A stretch of DNA of 64,000 nt from Hippopus hippopus (GCA_946811185.2 OX328104.1:49646505-49710504); one strand, 5' to 3'. Shown: positions 1 to 12,440, counted from the stretch's first letter. Program-made: numbers and translations. Notes: generated by a model from the letters alone, not told the origin.

Positions 1-1085
1 AATGCGCGGAAATGCTGCGCAATGACAACCCGACGAAACGTCTTTAATATCCTTATAACTGCTTTTCCGCATTAACGTCGTTAAATAAACTGGAATAATT
101 TCTGTCGCAAAGACTGCAAGCATTCCTTAGAATGGGCTTAAGATTCGATTTCGCTATTCCTGGATTTCTAGTCCCATGAGTCACAGACAGAGTAACGGGG
201 CTCGGCGACGCAAAGTAAAGAAGATCTGAGAGTAATGATAAGCATTTTCACGAAGCCAAAAGATTTCAACCTCAGGAACGAAAATGTGTGAAAGTTGAAA
301 TGGAAATGATTTAATTGAAATGAACAACCCGAGCTTCAGTCTGGAAGACATTGAGCTTGTTAAACACAAGTTTTAGGTCCGATTCCTGCGTTGACCTAAA
401 TTCTGATTGTCGGCCCATTAAAAAGATTTTTTTATGACAGCATAGCAGCATTTTCTCCCAAGATAAGAAGCCAGTGGCTTGAGAACTGATAAAAAGGGGT
501 CCTGTGCAGTACAATTTATAAAAGACTATGAACACATGTAAAAAGGAAAGTCAGCCTGAAACATCTGAAAATTCAACGTGAAGGTTAGCTTATTTATTTT
601 GACAAATACGAATCTGGGTTTTCTGTGCTACTAAAACAAATCAAAATGTCGGTACATCATTTTTCATTCTGATGACATCGCTTGAAAACCAGATATTGAA
701 AACTTTATTTTTTGCAACAAATACGGGCTCCGCCATTTTACAGTAGGTACGGTGTTCGGTTTGTTATCAGGTAATCCGGGTTAAATCTCCGCTGGCTACG
801 TTAGTTGCATACATGTAGGCGTGTTCTTCAGCATCACACTGCAAACCCATTAAATAGTACCGGCAAATTACAGAGAACAAAACATGAATAAGAAAGTTGT
901 CCCCTCGTTGTGACTAAAATGTATTGAAATTCGAGAAAAAAATGCTATTAAAGCAAACAAAATATTGACTAGTTACGATCTATTCAAACACAGTCGGACT
1001 GCTTATAACATTAGATAGACATTTTCAATAAAATGTATCACTAACCGAAACGGAAATAGACAGAGAGCGCTAGGACATTGCTAAG
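1..1085. other. Non-coding stretch, no gene seen
   Basis: AT-rich sequence without a coding region I can support. The short reading frames here have no recognisable motif and no splice-site context. Read as host intron or intergenic DNA. Confidence 0.5.
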
Positions 1086-2260
1086 ATATATTACTTCCGA
1101 ACAGAAGATTTGAAAATTGTATTCCCCCCTTCCCCATAACTCACTCATTGCCACCTGCAAAAAGGTTTTTTTCTTCTTGCATCATTTTTTTTTTCCAAAA
1201 CGTTCCGTTTGAAGGAAAAATAGCTCATAAAGAAAACAGACATACAGCGATAAAATGTACTACTTTCATTAAGAAGATTTGAGAGTGTTTCCCTCATAAT
1301 TCACCCGCTGACACTTCACGACGACTTTTTGGTCGTCTTGCAGCAGGTTTGGGGGGTTTTTTTTTGTTGTTGTTGTTGTTGTGGAACATTATAGTTAAAG
1401 GAGAATTTGGTCGACATAGGAATAGAGAGCACAAGAGCAACGAAAAGATGTTACTTCTATAAAGAAGATTCGAAAATTGTATGTTTCCCTCGTAATTCAC
1501 TCGTTGCCAGTTGCAGACGTCTTTCTCTCGTCTCAGCAGACTTACTTCTGTAAAGAAGGTTTGAGAATTGTAATTCACTCGTCGCCAGTTGTAGACGACT
1601 TTTTTGTCTTGTTGTTATTGTTTTTATTTAAAGTTTTGCTTAAAAGAGAAATTACCCTTAAAGGAAATAGGAAGGGCAAGGACAACGATAAGACAGATTA
1701 CTTCAATGGAGAAAATTTAAGAGTTGTATGTTTTCTTCATAAATGACTCGTCGCCAGTTGCAGTTGACCTATTTTTTTAGACTTGCAGCGGACTTTATAT
1801 AATTGTTGTTGTTGTTGTTGAACGTTGTGCTCGAAACAGTAATTGCTCGTAAAGGAAATGGAGAGCGCAAAACAACGATAAGAAATATATTACTTCCTTG
1901 AAGAAGATTCGAGATTTGTATGTTTCCCTCAAAACTCACTCGTTGCTAGTTGTAGACGACCTTTTTTTCGTCTTGCAGCAGACTCGTTCTTTTCATTGTT
2001 GTTGTGGTTGAACGTTGTACTCTCAAGAGAAATTGCCCTTAGAGGAATTATAGCGCGAGGACAACGATAAGATGTAATACTTCCATGAAGAAAATTTGAG
2101 AAGTGTATGTTTCCCTTATAATTCACTCGTAGCCAGTTGCAGACGACTTTCTCTTCTTTTCCTCTTCCATCAGACTTGTAGTTGTTGTTGTTACATGAGA
2201 AAATACTCGTTAAGGATTTAGTGCGCGCAAGGACAACGGTAAGATGTATTATTTCGGTAA
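1086..2260. repeat. Tandem array of about 160-195-bp units with GTT microsatellites
   Basis: At least five to six diverged units begin near 1270, 1460, 1551, 1708, 1900 and 2086. Each has the order AAGAAGATTTGAGAATTGTA, then a CACTCGTCGCCAGTTGCAGAC block, a (GTT)n run, an AGAGAAATTGCCCTTAAAGG block and GGACAACGATAAGATGT. Unit length varies because the GTT run and inner blocks expand or drop out. A further unit lies at about 3188-3375, beyond an insertion. Long apparent reading frames here are repeat artefacts. Confidence 0.75.
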
Positions 2261-3187
2261 TGCCCAGGTCACACATTCACGGATCACCTCGCCGGTTCCT
2301 CTACGGATTAAGTCTCGCGGATGACCCCGGGTGCCTATTTCCGTAGTTTGGTACCGGATCCGATATGATTGCACAACGGTGTGACTATGGCCACACCGCT
2401 ATGGATGGGTCTTTGGAGAAGACAGTCCCTAGTTCACGATCTCCTCTGCCTCTAGTCTGTCCTCAGGTAGCTCGACCACTGCCCTGGCATTTTGTGCCAT
2501 ATCAATGTCCAGTTCCAGCCAATTACAATGTAATTGCAAGATGCAGTTGTTGATTTTCCATGTTAGATAATGTTATGTATAACTCTACGGCATGACACAG
2601 ACTACGGTGGACCCTATAAGTAGGGAGTATTTATATAGAAGCCAGGTGTCAGTTTGGTGCCATTCTTGACAGTACTTACATATACATGTACTGTATTAAT
2701 TCGTAATAAAACAGTCGTAGACCGTTACATTCCCTAACACTTTGTAGCCATGTAACCTAGTTACCCGAAAAAGACCTTGAAAAACCTAGCGTATCCCTAC
2801 CTATTCATAATGCAACGTAAAGAGATCTTGCCGTTCCGTGACAAAGTCGTAACAAACCATACTGTATCCTTAGCCATTCCTGTAACTGAACTAGTACGTA
2901 GTTTACCATAAGTAACCGTAGAAATCCTTGTCGACTACGAATAAGTACGGATTAAAACGGTTTTTATACGGACTAAGGCGGATAAGTACGCTCAAATATG
3001 GTTCAGTAATGCTATTCTACGGTTGTTTGATCCATGGTCAAATTTTGAACATGATCGAAAATCAAAGTACTACTACGTATGACTACGGCTACAGTACGGA
3101 AATCCACGGACCAATACGGATAGTACGAATGATGCCGGATCGTATCCGAAGATAATCCGGCGTCAAATCCGTTACACAGGCATAAAA
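2261..3187. mobile_element. Insertion interrupting the GTT tandem array
   Basis: The tandem unit stops near 2260 and resumes near 3188, so the intervening 0.93 kb is a later insertion. Its ends (TAATGCCCAGGTCACAC on the left, ACACAGGCATA on the right) are weakly inverted, which suggests a DNA transposon. It contains a solo-LTR-like block at 2561-2739. No transposase reading frame is visible, so its class is unresolved. Confidence 0.45.
2561..2739 (+). mobile_element. Candidate solo LTR, 179 bp
   Basis: The block starts TGTTAG and ends CTAACA, the inverted TG..CA termini of an LTR. Inside are a TATA-like stretch (TATAAGTAGGGAG), a second TATATA, and an AATAAA polyadenylation signal near the 3' end. 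The length is close to the 177-bp LTR I recall for the clam element Steamer, but I cannot compare sequences. No clear target duplication is seen, so assignment is tentative. Confidence 0.45.
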
Positions 3188-3375
3188 AACATTTGAGAAT
3201 TGTATGTTTACCTCATTATTCATTCGTCGCCACTTGCAGACTCGCAGCAGACTCTTTATTTTCATTGTTGTTGTTCTTGTTGTTGTTGAACGTTGTGCTT
3301 AAAAGAGAAATTGCTCTTAAAGGAAAGAGACTAAAAGCGCAAGAATGACAATGAAAATTTAGTACCTCCGTATAA
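3188..3375. repeat. Further GTT-array unit
   Basis: This is the continuation of the tandem array after the insertion. It has the same block order, including a GTTGTTGTTCTTGTTGTTG run and AGAGAAATTGCTCTTAAAGG. Confidence 0.7.
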
Positions 3376-3450
3376 AGATTTAAGAATTGTAATATTTTCA
3401 CATACCTCACTATTACCCATTGCAGCTAACATTTTTTCTGTTGTAGCCAA

Positions 3451-3540
3451 CGAATTTTGAAAACATTGCGACCAAAGGAGAAATTGCTGGTGACGAGCAA
3501 TTTCTCCTTTTGCCACGATGTTTTCAATTTCGTTTATGTA
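3451..3540. repeat. Foldback repeat, family A variant
   Basis: The palindrome is GAAAACATTG..AAAGGAGAAATTGC followed by its complement. It is a GAGCAATTTCTCC subtype of the family A centre. Confidence 0.6.
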
Positions 3541-3735
3541 TAAAGTCTTGAATCATTTTGATTTTTCCTATGTTATTAGAATGTTTTTCAATGTCATCCG
3601 CTTCATATTTGTTTCAGGGTTGTAATGTGTTTCTCATAAATAACAATTACAGAGCTTAAAGGTAAAAAACAGGTGTTCCATTACGAAAGGTTTAACCTTT
3701 CCCAAACGACAAAACTTGACATTTTGTGATTTTGT

Positions 3736-3990
3736 GCACGGCGGCCAGTGCATCTATCCATGCTTTCCTAGAGTTTCTTTTACCAGTACTTCGGACAATA
3801 GTATTCCCAAACCACTAACTGCTTTTTTACATAACCATCGTCAAAACTATGATCAGCGGTGAGAGAGGAATGAATCCTATCGCTATAACTATTATCAGTC
3901 CTTCGAAGGAGATTGGCCGAGCTGAGAATTCGAACCAGCTACCTCTTTTCTTCATTCCTGTGCGCTACCGACTGAGTTACCTGGGCTCGG
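3736..3990 (-). mobile_element. tRNA-derived SINE (minus strand)
   Basis: Read on the minus strand, the head carries an RNA polymerase III A box (TAACTCAGTCGGTAGCG) and B box (GGTTCGAATTC), followed by a body shared with the element at about 60497-60804. The tail is shorter than in that copy, so this one is 3' truncated or diverged. The head is tRNA-like but is not a functional tRNA gene, because the cloverleaf is not maintained. Confidence 0.75.
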
Positions 3991-3999
3991 CCCTTCCCC

Positions 4000-6900
4000 T
4001 TTGAACTAGTTAAGCTATTTGAATATGTTAAGCAATGCATAAAGAGACGTAAAACATGTTGAAATTAAAAGACTCAAAACAGTTCTCAGCGTCGAAAGGG
4101 TTGGTGTCATCTCAGATTTTCGCTTCACACGAACTGAAATGACATTCCTCGCACGTTTATGTTCTTTTCTTCACATTTCTAGTTTATAAATCACTGGGGA
4201 GCGATTGAAGGGAGTTACTTTCCATATGGCAGACGTCACGACAGGAATTATTTTTAAAGGAAAATGAAACAATACGAACAGGTAAAAACCGATGAAAGAT
4301 CGTTTCTACCGACCTTTAACTCCTTACCACATGACACCGATGTTTAACGATCCTGCGAAATAGGCTATTTGAAACCAATAAGTGAAAAGGAGAAAATGCT
4401 GGTGAACATCATTATCTCGTTTTCCCACTATGTTTTCCAACCTGGCACAGACAAATATCGGTATTTGAGTAAAATCCAATTTGTCGTCAGTAAATGTTTT
4501 CAATTTGGACAAATCTAACAATCTGACATTTGGTAAGAAAAAATTTTCACGTTTCAGACTATATTGCATGTATAGCCTATGCTTCTTATTTTTGATACTT
4601 TAAACAGGACTGAGAAACTTTGGTTTTGGGTGATAATCAAATTCAGCACTGAGCAATAATTTACCCTTCAGGTTTATGTTTGACCGTCAAATGCCAATGC
4701 TTTGTTGCTTTTACTTTTAAAATTACGTACCAAAAACGAAAACAATCAGATAAAAAGGCTTTCATACTTTTCTATAATCAAGCAAACTCACTAGTGTATT
4801 TCAGAAATTTTCTCGGTTTTCTTTGCGGTGGAGGGTATGAAATTTGACCTGGGTCGATACTTTTGCAGATACATTAAACTCCTTTTCAAAGAGTATGGCT
4901 TATATATTTGTAATTTTTCATGTTATAGGAGGCCAAACCTTGACCAGCGATTAAAGAAATTTTAAGTAAAATAGCGAAAGCATACAGATTCGTTTATATA
5001 GCGCAAAGGATTCGTAGAATAGGTCCCATTTTGGTGAGCATCTAATCCGTTCTTCTACGGAGATTTCGGGTTCATGCTGCAGAATATTTTTATTCTTAGT
5101 TCAAAACTGTTGACCAGAATTAGACGCATTATGCGAAACCTGATCTTAATCTACAGTTTTTGGAATTGTCCAGCAGGCATAATAAGTGTAAACCTTACAT
5201 ACTTCGTACAGGAAAAGTCGGCCGATTTAAAGACAAACACGGATTATTATTTTCTAGTGAAACATTAATTGATACAGACGTAGCTTCCTGTCCTTGTTAG
5301 TGCCTTGTTTGCAGAGATATTTATCCACGACATCTCCGAGTTAACCGTTTCCGGTAGCAGGTCGTTATTGCACTTTAAAGCTTGGCTTCATTCTGATTTT
5401 GTTACGTGGCGTAGCCTGAAGTATTAGTTGCCTTTGACAACATGTATTTAACGCCATTTCTGAAACAAACATGAGAAAATATTGATAGGCAACAATAGTT
5501 CGTGATCGCGGAATGATGTCAAAAATGACACGTTAAAGGATGGGATGTAGTTCAGAAGAATCAGCATAAATACTCACCGATCTGACATCAATAAATAAGA
5601 CAACCGGAACTATGCTTCCAAGACCGGTTTCTTTTCCATGTCTTATTACAGTTTTAAGTTTCCTTCTCATTGACGCTATAAAACGTTGGAAGGGTCGCCT
5701 GTTTCCTAAGTGCAAGGCTCTTTCAATTTCTGTATGGGTTACATATTACATATGCACTCTGTTTGGGCTCCGCAGTGTCTGGCACAAACACAGTCCCACA
5801 TGATAAGCATCACCAGCCGGGATCAAACCATTGCTCGGGAGTGTTCTGCGTCCATAATATTCTAGTAATTGACAAACCAATTAAAAACCACTTATAGAAT
5901 GATCACAATAAAACGTCAATTAACGAGAAAGATGATCATCAAAGACAAGACGCGGGGGCGGGCGATGTTTACCCACAAAGATACAAATATTGATAATGCA
6001 GTTAAACTTGTTTGATTCTACCCGACATCGATGCTACTTCTAGAATCGCGAACATTGATTGTTACAAAGCTTTGTTATGTATTTGTCTTTTGTTATATTT
6101 TAACAGTGCCGTAACCTCTGTAATGTCGTTCAAGACTTCGGTTGCTTTAGCTGGCAATATGCAGTCTGGGTCCGTATTCATTTGGTTTAGCCAATCAGAA
6201 GGTGTGTTACTTTCAAATTTAGAAAATCTTGAAAACGTTCTTAAGAATGGTTGTTGAATACGGACCCTGATCTTGGAGCAGCATTGTTCAATATTCTCGT
6301 ACATGTCCTGACCTTGGAATTGCAAATCTGCTTTTGGAACAAATCCAACATCTAAATTTGAATCGTACAACGAGTAATAACACTTTCAGTCAGCAGATTT
6401 ACATGTATTTGCTTTTTCAAAAAATACATGTATGTTGCCTCAACATCAAATGTATCCAGAAAAGAAAATGTCCGATTTCGCCATGACAATACTTGTCCTG
6501 ATAAAATTCATTCGCTTTCAAATAAGATTCTTTATGTACAATATCCATGGAACTAGGTTTACTCATACCCAGCGTCTATATGCAGTCACATTTACACTCT
6601 AGACTTTGGAGTAATAACATGATGTATAGAAATTAAAACAGCTGAACAATGGATTGACACCATAACCATCAAAAGGGACAAACCTCGCACAAAATTTGAC
6701 AGGTCAACCAGTTTGCAAATTTAACGATACATCTTTTCAAACTGATAATTCTTAGTCGTGTCGGAAGATGCCCTTTAAACTCAAATCCTGATAAAAATTA
6801 CACTAATTCGCAAGCACAGAAATTTCAATACAAGTCTATAAAGTGTTTTAACCAATTTTCTACATAATCTATGTTGTAAACAATCATAATTTAAATTACA

Positions 6901-7050
6901 AAGAGTTTGTTCAGTTCATTGTATTTTTTAAATAAGTATCAAAATACTCAAAGGCCGTGCATGATGCTTTTGGTCCGCGCCCTCCGCAATGTACATCTGC
7001 GGTCGAATGTAAGGGTGTGATGCCAGAAACGTAGTTCATTAACTGATGAT
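4000..7050. other. Non-coding stretch with scattered MITE debris
   Basis: No gene is supported. A decayed family A centre lies near 4387-4440 and a family E copy at 6164-6270. The rest is AT-rich sequence without recognisable content. Confidence 0.45.
6164..6270. repeat. Family E palindrome, deleted copy
   Basis: It starts GGGTCCGTATTCA and ends TGAATACGGACCC, with the shared inner block TTTGGTTTAGCCAATCAGAAG. Most of the left arm is missing compared with the 200-bp copies. Confidence 0.65.
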
Positions 7051-7055
7051 AAACA

Positions 7056-7279
7056 TTTACCCTTTACCACACAATCCAAAGTTCGAATGGCCCTGACAAA
7101 TAAAGCCTTTGAAAACATTGTGGGAAAAGGAGGAAATGCTGATAATCAGCATTTCCTCCTTTTTCCACAATTTTCTTATCCTGTCAAAGACAAACGCCAC
7201 TACATTATCATTTAATTGGTCGGCTGTAAATGCTTTCGATATAGAGGAGTCTACAATTTCTCGTCTAGTACAGAGTTAA
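7056..7279. repeat. Family A foldback MITE
   Basis: Both ends read (T)TAACYCTTTACCA or its complement. The centre is a long palindrome (GAAAACATTGTGGGAAAAGG and its complement). TTAA at both termini with CCC-type ends suggests a piggyBac-derived non-autonomous element; this is inference because no transposase is present. Confidence 0.7.
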
Positions 7280-7507
7280 AGACATGAAAGTCTGTCAAAC
7301 TCTACAACTCGACATGTGCCTGTTCAAAGAAAATAGTTTTCCTACCTACAAAAAATGAATCGATCAATCGTTTGTCAGACCCGTCAATTAGAAGACCCTG
7401 TAATGATGTTAGAAAGTAATCAGCATTTGTCTTAAACATTTCTGTCTTGCTTACCTTTATTTCTTTGAAAGAAACCATGTAACTCTTTTGTTAAGCTAGA
7501 CGACACA

Positions 7508-7590
7508 GGAAGCTTTTGTGGACAATGTAGATCAACATCAGACTGCACAAACAGTGCAGTCTGATCTTTTATCTACATCATCCACTTCTT
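7508..7590. repeat. Family B partial copy
   Basis: It keeps the central palindrome GATCAACATCAGACTGCAC with its complement. The terminal blocks are lost. Confidence 0.55.
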
Positions 7591-7899
7591 TATCCTAGAT
7601 TATGACCATACCGTATCTTCATCTCGCTGTGGACGTAAACTTGCTGCCATTGAAAAAGTGCAGTTTATTTATTTGGTAGTGAAAAAGTCAACAAATCATC
7701 GCATGAATATGACTTGTGGCAGCCATGCAGTAGAATAGAGTCGAAGTGTCAGCCTCTGATATAGGAAGCCTTTGGTTCGGATCTCTTGATAAAGCGGTTT
7801 CCGTCTGTTGTACTGCCAAATGAACAAGCAAGCAATTACCAAGAGTTACTGATCTATATTGTAAGAGCTTGTTTAAAAATCAATGGCGAATGAATAGGT

Positions 7900-8139
7900 T
7901 TAACTCTGTACCACATAGTCCCCAGTTTTAACGACCCTTAGAAAGAAGCCTTTAGAAAACACTGTAGGAAAAGAAAAAAAAAAAAAAAAAATGCTGGTAA
8001 CCAGCATTTTGTCCTGTCTTCACAATATTTTCTAATTCTTCTAATACGAATACCCTTGTTTTTGACACATGTGATTTGTTGTCTGCAAATGGTTTCAACT
8101 AGGACTAGTCAAAAAATTTGTCGTTTGGTAACGAGTTAA
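7900..8139. repeat. Family A foldback MITE
   Basis: The centre contains an A-rich expansion at about 7975-7990 beside the AAATGCTGGTAACCAGCATTT palindrome. It ends in CGTTTGGTAACGAGTTAA. Confidence 0.65.
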
Positions 8140-8261
8140 ACACGTTTTATCAGCTACTTGATTTAAACTTCACTTACTGTACCATTTATTGAAAAAGTCA
8201 GCCATAACTTCGACATATACGAGTTTTAAAAAGTTTTAAAGTATGTCTCGATTATTAAGTT

Positions 8262-8755
8262 CTATACCTGAAAATTTTTCGGCTCAAATACATGCCTCGC
8301 ACGCGGTTAAAACACTACGAACGAAAAAAAAAAAACGAATCTGTTAACTGTGAAATACGGTTCCTAATATGGTGTGATGACGTACCCCACTGGCGGAGTA
8401 TGTATGTATTGCTAGCAATATGATTGGTCAAAAATTCACGATATACTATTCATCTGCCGCTCGTAACGACGAAATTGCTGGCTACTACACCATTTGTTTA
8501 ATCTTGTTTACCGTTTTCGAATAAAATGTCAATAATTGCAAAATTTTGTCATTGAGAGTGGTAGGTATATAATGAAAGGACTATTTTGTTGTAATAGCTT
8601 TCCTAGTACTTGTATTCATTTCTTGCTGCGTAAGAAAATTTTGACATCTCGCTCGACCTCCGGTCTCGCACGATATCAATTTTATTCGCGCTGCTCGAAT
8701 CAAATACAAGGACCAAGAAAGTTATCACAACATAATATTCCGTATTTATCGCATC
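8262..8755. repeat. Family H repeat
   Basis: About 490 bp shared with 14031-14540 and, inverted and truncated, with 26330-26690. Common blocks include ACTGTGAAATACGGTTCC, TGGTCAAAA, TACCGTTTTCGAATAAAAT and AAGAAAATTTTGACATC. No coding region is seen, and termini are not resolved. Confidence 0.65.
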
Positions 8756-8766
8756 CAAAGTTTATC

Positions 8767-8966
8767 AGGGCCCGTATTCACCAACCATTCTTAAGAACGT
8801 TTTCAGTCCTATTCTGAAAATTTTTCTAAATTTGAAAGTAACGCAACTTCTGATTGACTAAACCATTTGGTTTAGCCAATCAGAAGTTGTGTTACTGTCA
8901 AATTTAGAAAATCCTGGAGAATAAGACTAAGAGTGTTCTTAAGAATGGTTGGTGAATACGGGCCCA
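8767..8966. repeat. Family E palindrome, near-perfect
   Basis: The copy is about 200 bp, with arms GGGCCCGTATTCACCAACC / GGTTGGTGAATACGGGCCC and centre ACCATTTGGTTTAGCCAAT. It would fold into a single long hairpin. It is almost identical to the copy at 9474-9672. Confidence 0.75.
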
Positions 8967-8984
8967 GATCGTGTAGTTTCCAGG

Positions 8985-9165
8985 GTCCGTATTTACCAAC
9001 CATTCTTAGGAATACTTTTTGTCTTATTCTAGATTTAGAAAGTAACAAAAGTTATAATTGGCTAAATAAATGGTTTCGCCAGTCAGAACTTGTGCTACTT
9101 TCAAATTCAGAAATTCTATAGAACAAGAGGAAAAATATTCTTAAGAGTGATTGGTGAATACGCAG
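8985..9165. repeat. Family E palindrome, diverged copy
   Basis: It lies about 20 bp after the previous copy in the same orientation, with the same ends and more substitutions in both arms. Confidence 0.65.
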
Positions 9166-9473
9166 TCCCAAGTGTTGAAATTTCTGCTGTTTGCTTGTCA
9201 GGAACACGTGAAATTGTAGTCAAGCAGTTTTGACACGGATATTCCGTTCCATTGATTTACATTGGTCCTCATTGAAATTCGTCCCACATTTTTTTTTAGT
9301 GACTCATTGTCGCCGGCAAAAGCTTTCAATTTGGACGACCCCAACATTTTATCGTCAGTAAAGAGTTAAGCTATTTCCAGCTTATTTTGATGTCTGGTGA
9401 GCAAATTAAGAAAAGACTGAATGCCGGTGCAATCTGATCTTGTATATTCCTCTTACAATATAAAGGAAGCCAG

Positions 9474-9672
9474 GGCCCGTATTTTCACCAACTATTCTTA
9501 AGAACGTTTTCAGTCCTATTCTGAAAAATTTTCTAAATTTGAAAGTAACGCAACTTCTGATTGGCTAAACCATTTGGTTTAGCCAATCAGAAGTTGTGTT
9601 ACTGTCAAATTTAGAAAATCCTGGAGAATAAGACTAAGAATGTTCTTAAGAATGGTTGGTGAATACCGGCCC
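9474..9672. repeat. Family E palindrome, near-perfect
   Basis: The inner arms match those at 8767-8966 almost base for base, so the two copies share a recent source or one was duplicated locally. Confidence 0.75.
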
Positions 9673-10096
9673 AGGATGTTTTCAGAAGACAAAGTTTGTG
9701 CCGTCAGTTGATAGCCTCAGAGGCAGAGATCGGTAGTTAAAACGGTAACATCCGGGGCTTAAAAGGTCCTAATCAACCTAGGATCAATAAACGGACCCAG
9801 AACAATGATTTTCTCATGTCCCTTGATCATTTTATTTCATTACGTTTTGAAACAAATAAGCAGTAAACCAACTGTAGAAACATTCCTAGAAATACAGGGA
9901 TAACTGACATCAACCAATGTTTAATTCATAGATACATGTACATGAAAAAAGTGACATAAGAAGACATTGCTCGTTTCAAGTAATTTCTCCTTGAACCTCA
10001 ATGTTTTTGTTCAAAGTCGTCAAAAGCAAGATGATAAAAAAAAAAAAAAAAAAAATGTCTGCAGGAGAGGAATGAGTATTTTGGAAGAATAAAGTG

Positions 10097-10327
10097 TCAA
10101 CTCTTTGGCAGACGGTAAAATTCTAAACTTGTTCAAATTGAAACCTTTTGCAGACGAAAAATTAAATGTAGTTCGCGCGGTAAAATTTGTCTTTGAATGA
10201 GTAGAAAACATTGTTGGAAAAGGAGAAAATGCTGGTTACCAGCATTTTCTCCTTTTCCCACAATGTTTTCAAGAGCTATTTTCCTCAGGGTCGTTAAAAC
10301 TCGGGATTGTGTGGGGTAAAGGATTAA
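10097..10327. repeat. Family A foldback MITE
   Basis: The central stem is perfect: ACATTGTTGGAAAAGGAGAA with its complement around GCTGGTTACCAGC. Confidence 0.7.
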
Positions 10328-10455
10328 TCAGCTAATCAAAGTCCCTGTGAGGAAACGTTCAACAATTAAAGTCGAGATTTCCGATTTTTATCAGGATATA
10401 TTGTCAAGTTGTTACAACTTTCTGAACAATCATCATACCATGTAATGTTGCCTAA

Positions 10456-11640
10456 TCGATAAGCAGTCAAGTGTTTAAGCAGTCTAATATTTTAGTTGTC
10501 AAAATTTTGAACAGTCTAATGTGTGAGCGGTCTAGTGTTTAAGTGGTCTATCTTTTAAGCAGTCTTACATTTTTTAATGTTAAGGCTGTCTAATTATTAA
10601 GCCATCCAAGGTTTAGGCCATCTAATATTGAGGCGGTCTAATGTTTTACCATCTCTTGTTTTAGGAGTGGTTTGTTTAAGCGGTCTTATACTTAAGTCGT
10701 CAAATTTTTAAGCGGTCGGATGTTAAAGCTGTCTAATGTGTTAGCAGTTCATTTTTTAAGCGATCTTATGCTTAGGCAGACTTACATATAGGCGGTCTTT
10801 TGTCAAAGCAGACTTATTTTCAAGCGTTCAAGTGTGAAAGTTATGTTTAAGCGGTTTAATGTTTAAGTAGTCTAAGTTTTAAGCAGTTCAATGTTCAAGT
10901 GGTTTAAAGTTTAAGCGGCGTGATTTTTAATGTTTAAGCAATCTGATGATTTCGAACTCTAGTCTAAAATCAATTTTATGTTTAAGAAGTCTAACTTTTA
11001 GGTGATAAAATATTAAAGCAGCCAGATGTTAAGGTAGTCTTATGTTTAAGTGGTCTTATGTTTGAACAATCTAGTGTTTAATTGCTCCAATTTTTTAACA
11101 GTCTTATCTTTAAGTGGTCTTATGTTTGAGCAGTCTAGCAGTTGAATGTGTTAGCAGTCTGATGTTTAAGCCGTCTTATGTTACAGTAGTCTAATGTTTA
11201 AGTAGTCTCAAGTTTAGACTGTTTAATGTTAAAACAGTCTTATGTATAAGGTAGTGTAACGTTTCAGTGGTCTGATTTGTAAGTAGTCTAATGTTTAAGC
11301 GGCCCAATGTTCAAGCAGTCCAATATTTAAGCAGTCTAATGATTAAGCAGTCCAATGGTTGGGCGATCTTATATTGGTTGGTGTAATGTTTGAGCGGTCT
11401 GATTTTTCAGGTGTCTAATGTTTAAGCAGTCCAATGTTTAACTGGCTTATGTTTAAGCAGACTAATATTTAAGCAGTCTATCGTTTAAGCAGTCTAATAC
11501 TCTAGCGGTCAAATGTCTAAGCATTCTGCTGTTTTGAGCGCTCCTATGTTTAAGCAGTCTATTGTTCTAGCAGTCTATTATTTGAGCAGTGTAATGTTTG
11601 AACAGTCTCATATTTAAGCGGTTGAGCGGTCGTATGTTCT
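10456..11640 (+). repeat. Degenerate 16-17-bp minisatellite, about 1.2 kb
   Basis: The stretch is built from dozens of diverged copies of a unit close to TGTTTAAGCAGTCTAA, with frequent variants GTCTTA, GGTCTA and CAGTCCAA. Units differ in length by a few bases and few neighbours are identical, so the array looks old and not freshly amplified. Composition is strand-asymmetric: the + strand is rich in T and G. No spacer/repeat alternation is present. Confidence 0.8.
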
Positions 11641-11954
11641 TATGTTCATCACATGTTTTTCACTTCCTACAGCAGACCGGTATTAACTCATCCTACCAAA
11701 AAAAAAGAGGAGTTGCTTGTGAAAAGCATTTACAGCTGTTCCAGCAGATTTTCACATACGTACATCGACCCAAGTTTCAGCAACCCTGAAGGAAAGGAAT
11801 CTTGAAAACGTTTCGAGAAATCTGCATTTTGTCCTTTTTTTACGATGTTTTCTACCATGCCATGGACACATCTAATTCTTTGAGATTGCTTTCAACCTGG
11901 ACGTGGCTAAAATTCAATTTGTCCAGTAAAATGCCATTTAACAAATAAATAAAG

Positions 11955-12440
11955 GATATTTGTTTTTTTCGGTGAAAGATCGAAATTTATGTCATCGAGT
12001 GAATATCATCCGTCCACTCGTGCGATGATGTTCACTCGATGAAATTAATTTCGATCTTTTACCGAAAAAAAACAACTATTCTATTTATTTCATGCTTCTA
12101 ACCCCTTTTTGTTGGGACTTTCGTCAAAACCCAGTTGTTTTCGGTAATTCCCCGTGGCGTACTCCTCTCCACTTAAGAACGCATTACAATATCACGTAAA
12201 GCGCGAGAAATGTAGGGTAAATGCGCGTAAATTACGTCATATTTTCCTCTAGTAAAACAGCACGCGCTGTTTACCTAGGTAACTAGTGCACGGGAACTAT
12301 TGTTTCCGCCTTCAATTGAAGAGTTAAAAAATATGAAATCGGTATTTTTCACTGATCGTAACTATAAAATGTCAAACCATAATCCAAGATTATTTTTCAA
12401 TAAAGTACCGAAAAACGTGAAAAAAAAGTCCACAGTTTTC
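11955..12440. repeat. Family F repeat with foldback head
   Basis: A foldback at 11955-12072 (GGTGAAAGATCGAAATTTAT with complement, centred on ATCATCCGTCCACTCGTGCGATGAT) joins a block that begins TTTATTTCATGCTT and runs through CCTAGGTAACTAGTGC to about 12440. The same blocks recur, in either orientation, at 32030-32480, 40307-40870 and 62150-62520. Confidence 0.65.

Noticed and set aside
10456..11640. CRISPR-like array
   Set aside because: Units are contiguous and degenerate with no unique spacers, and the setting is an animal genome.
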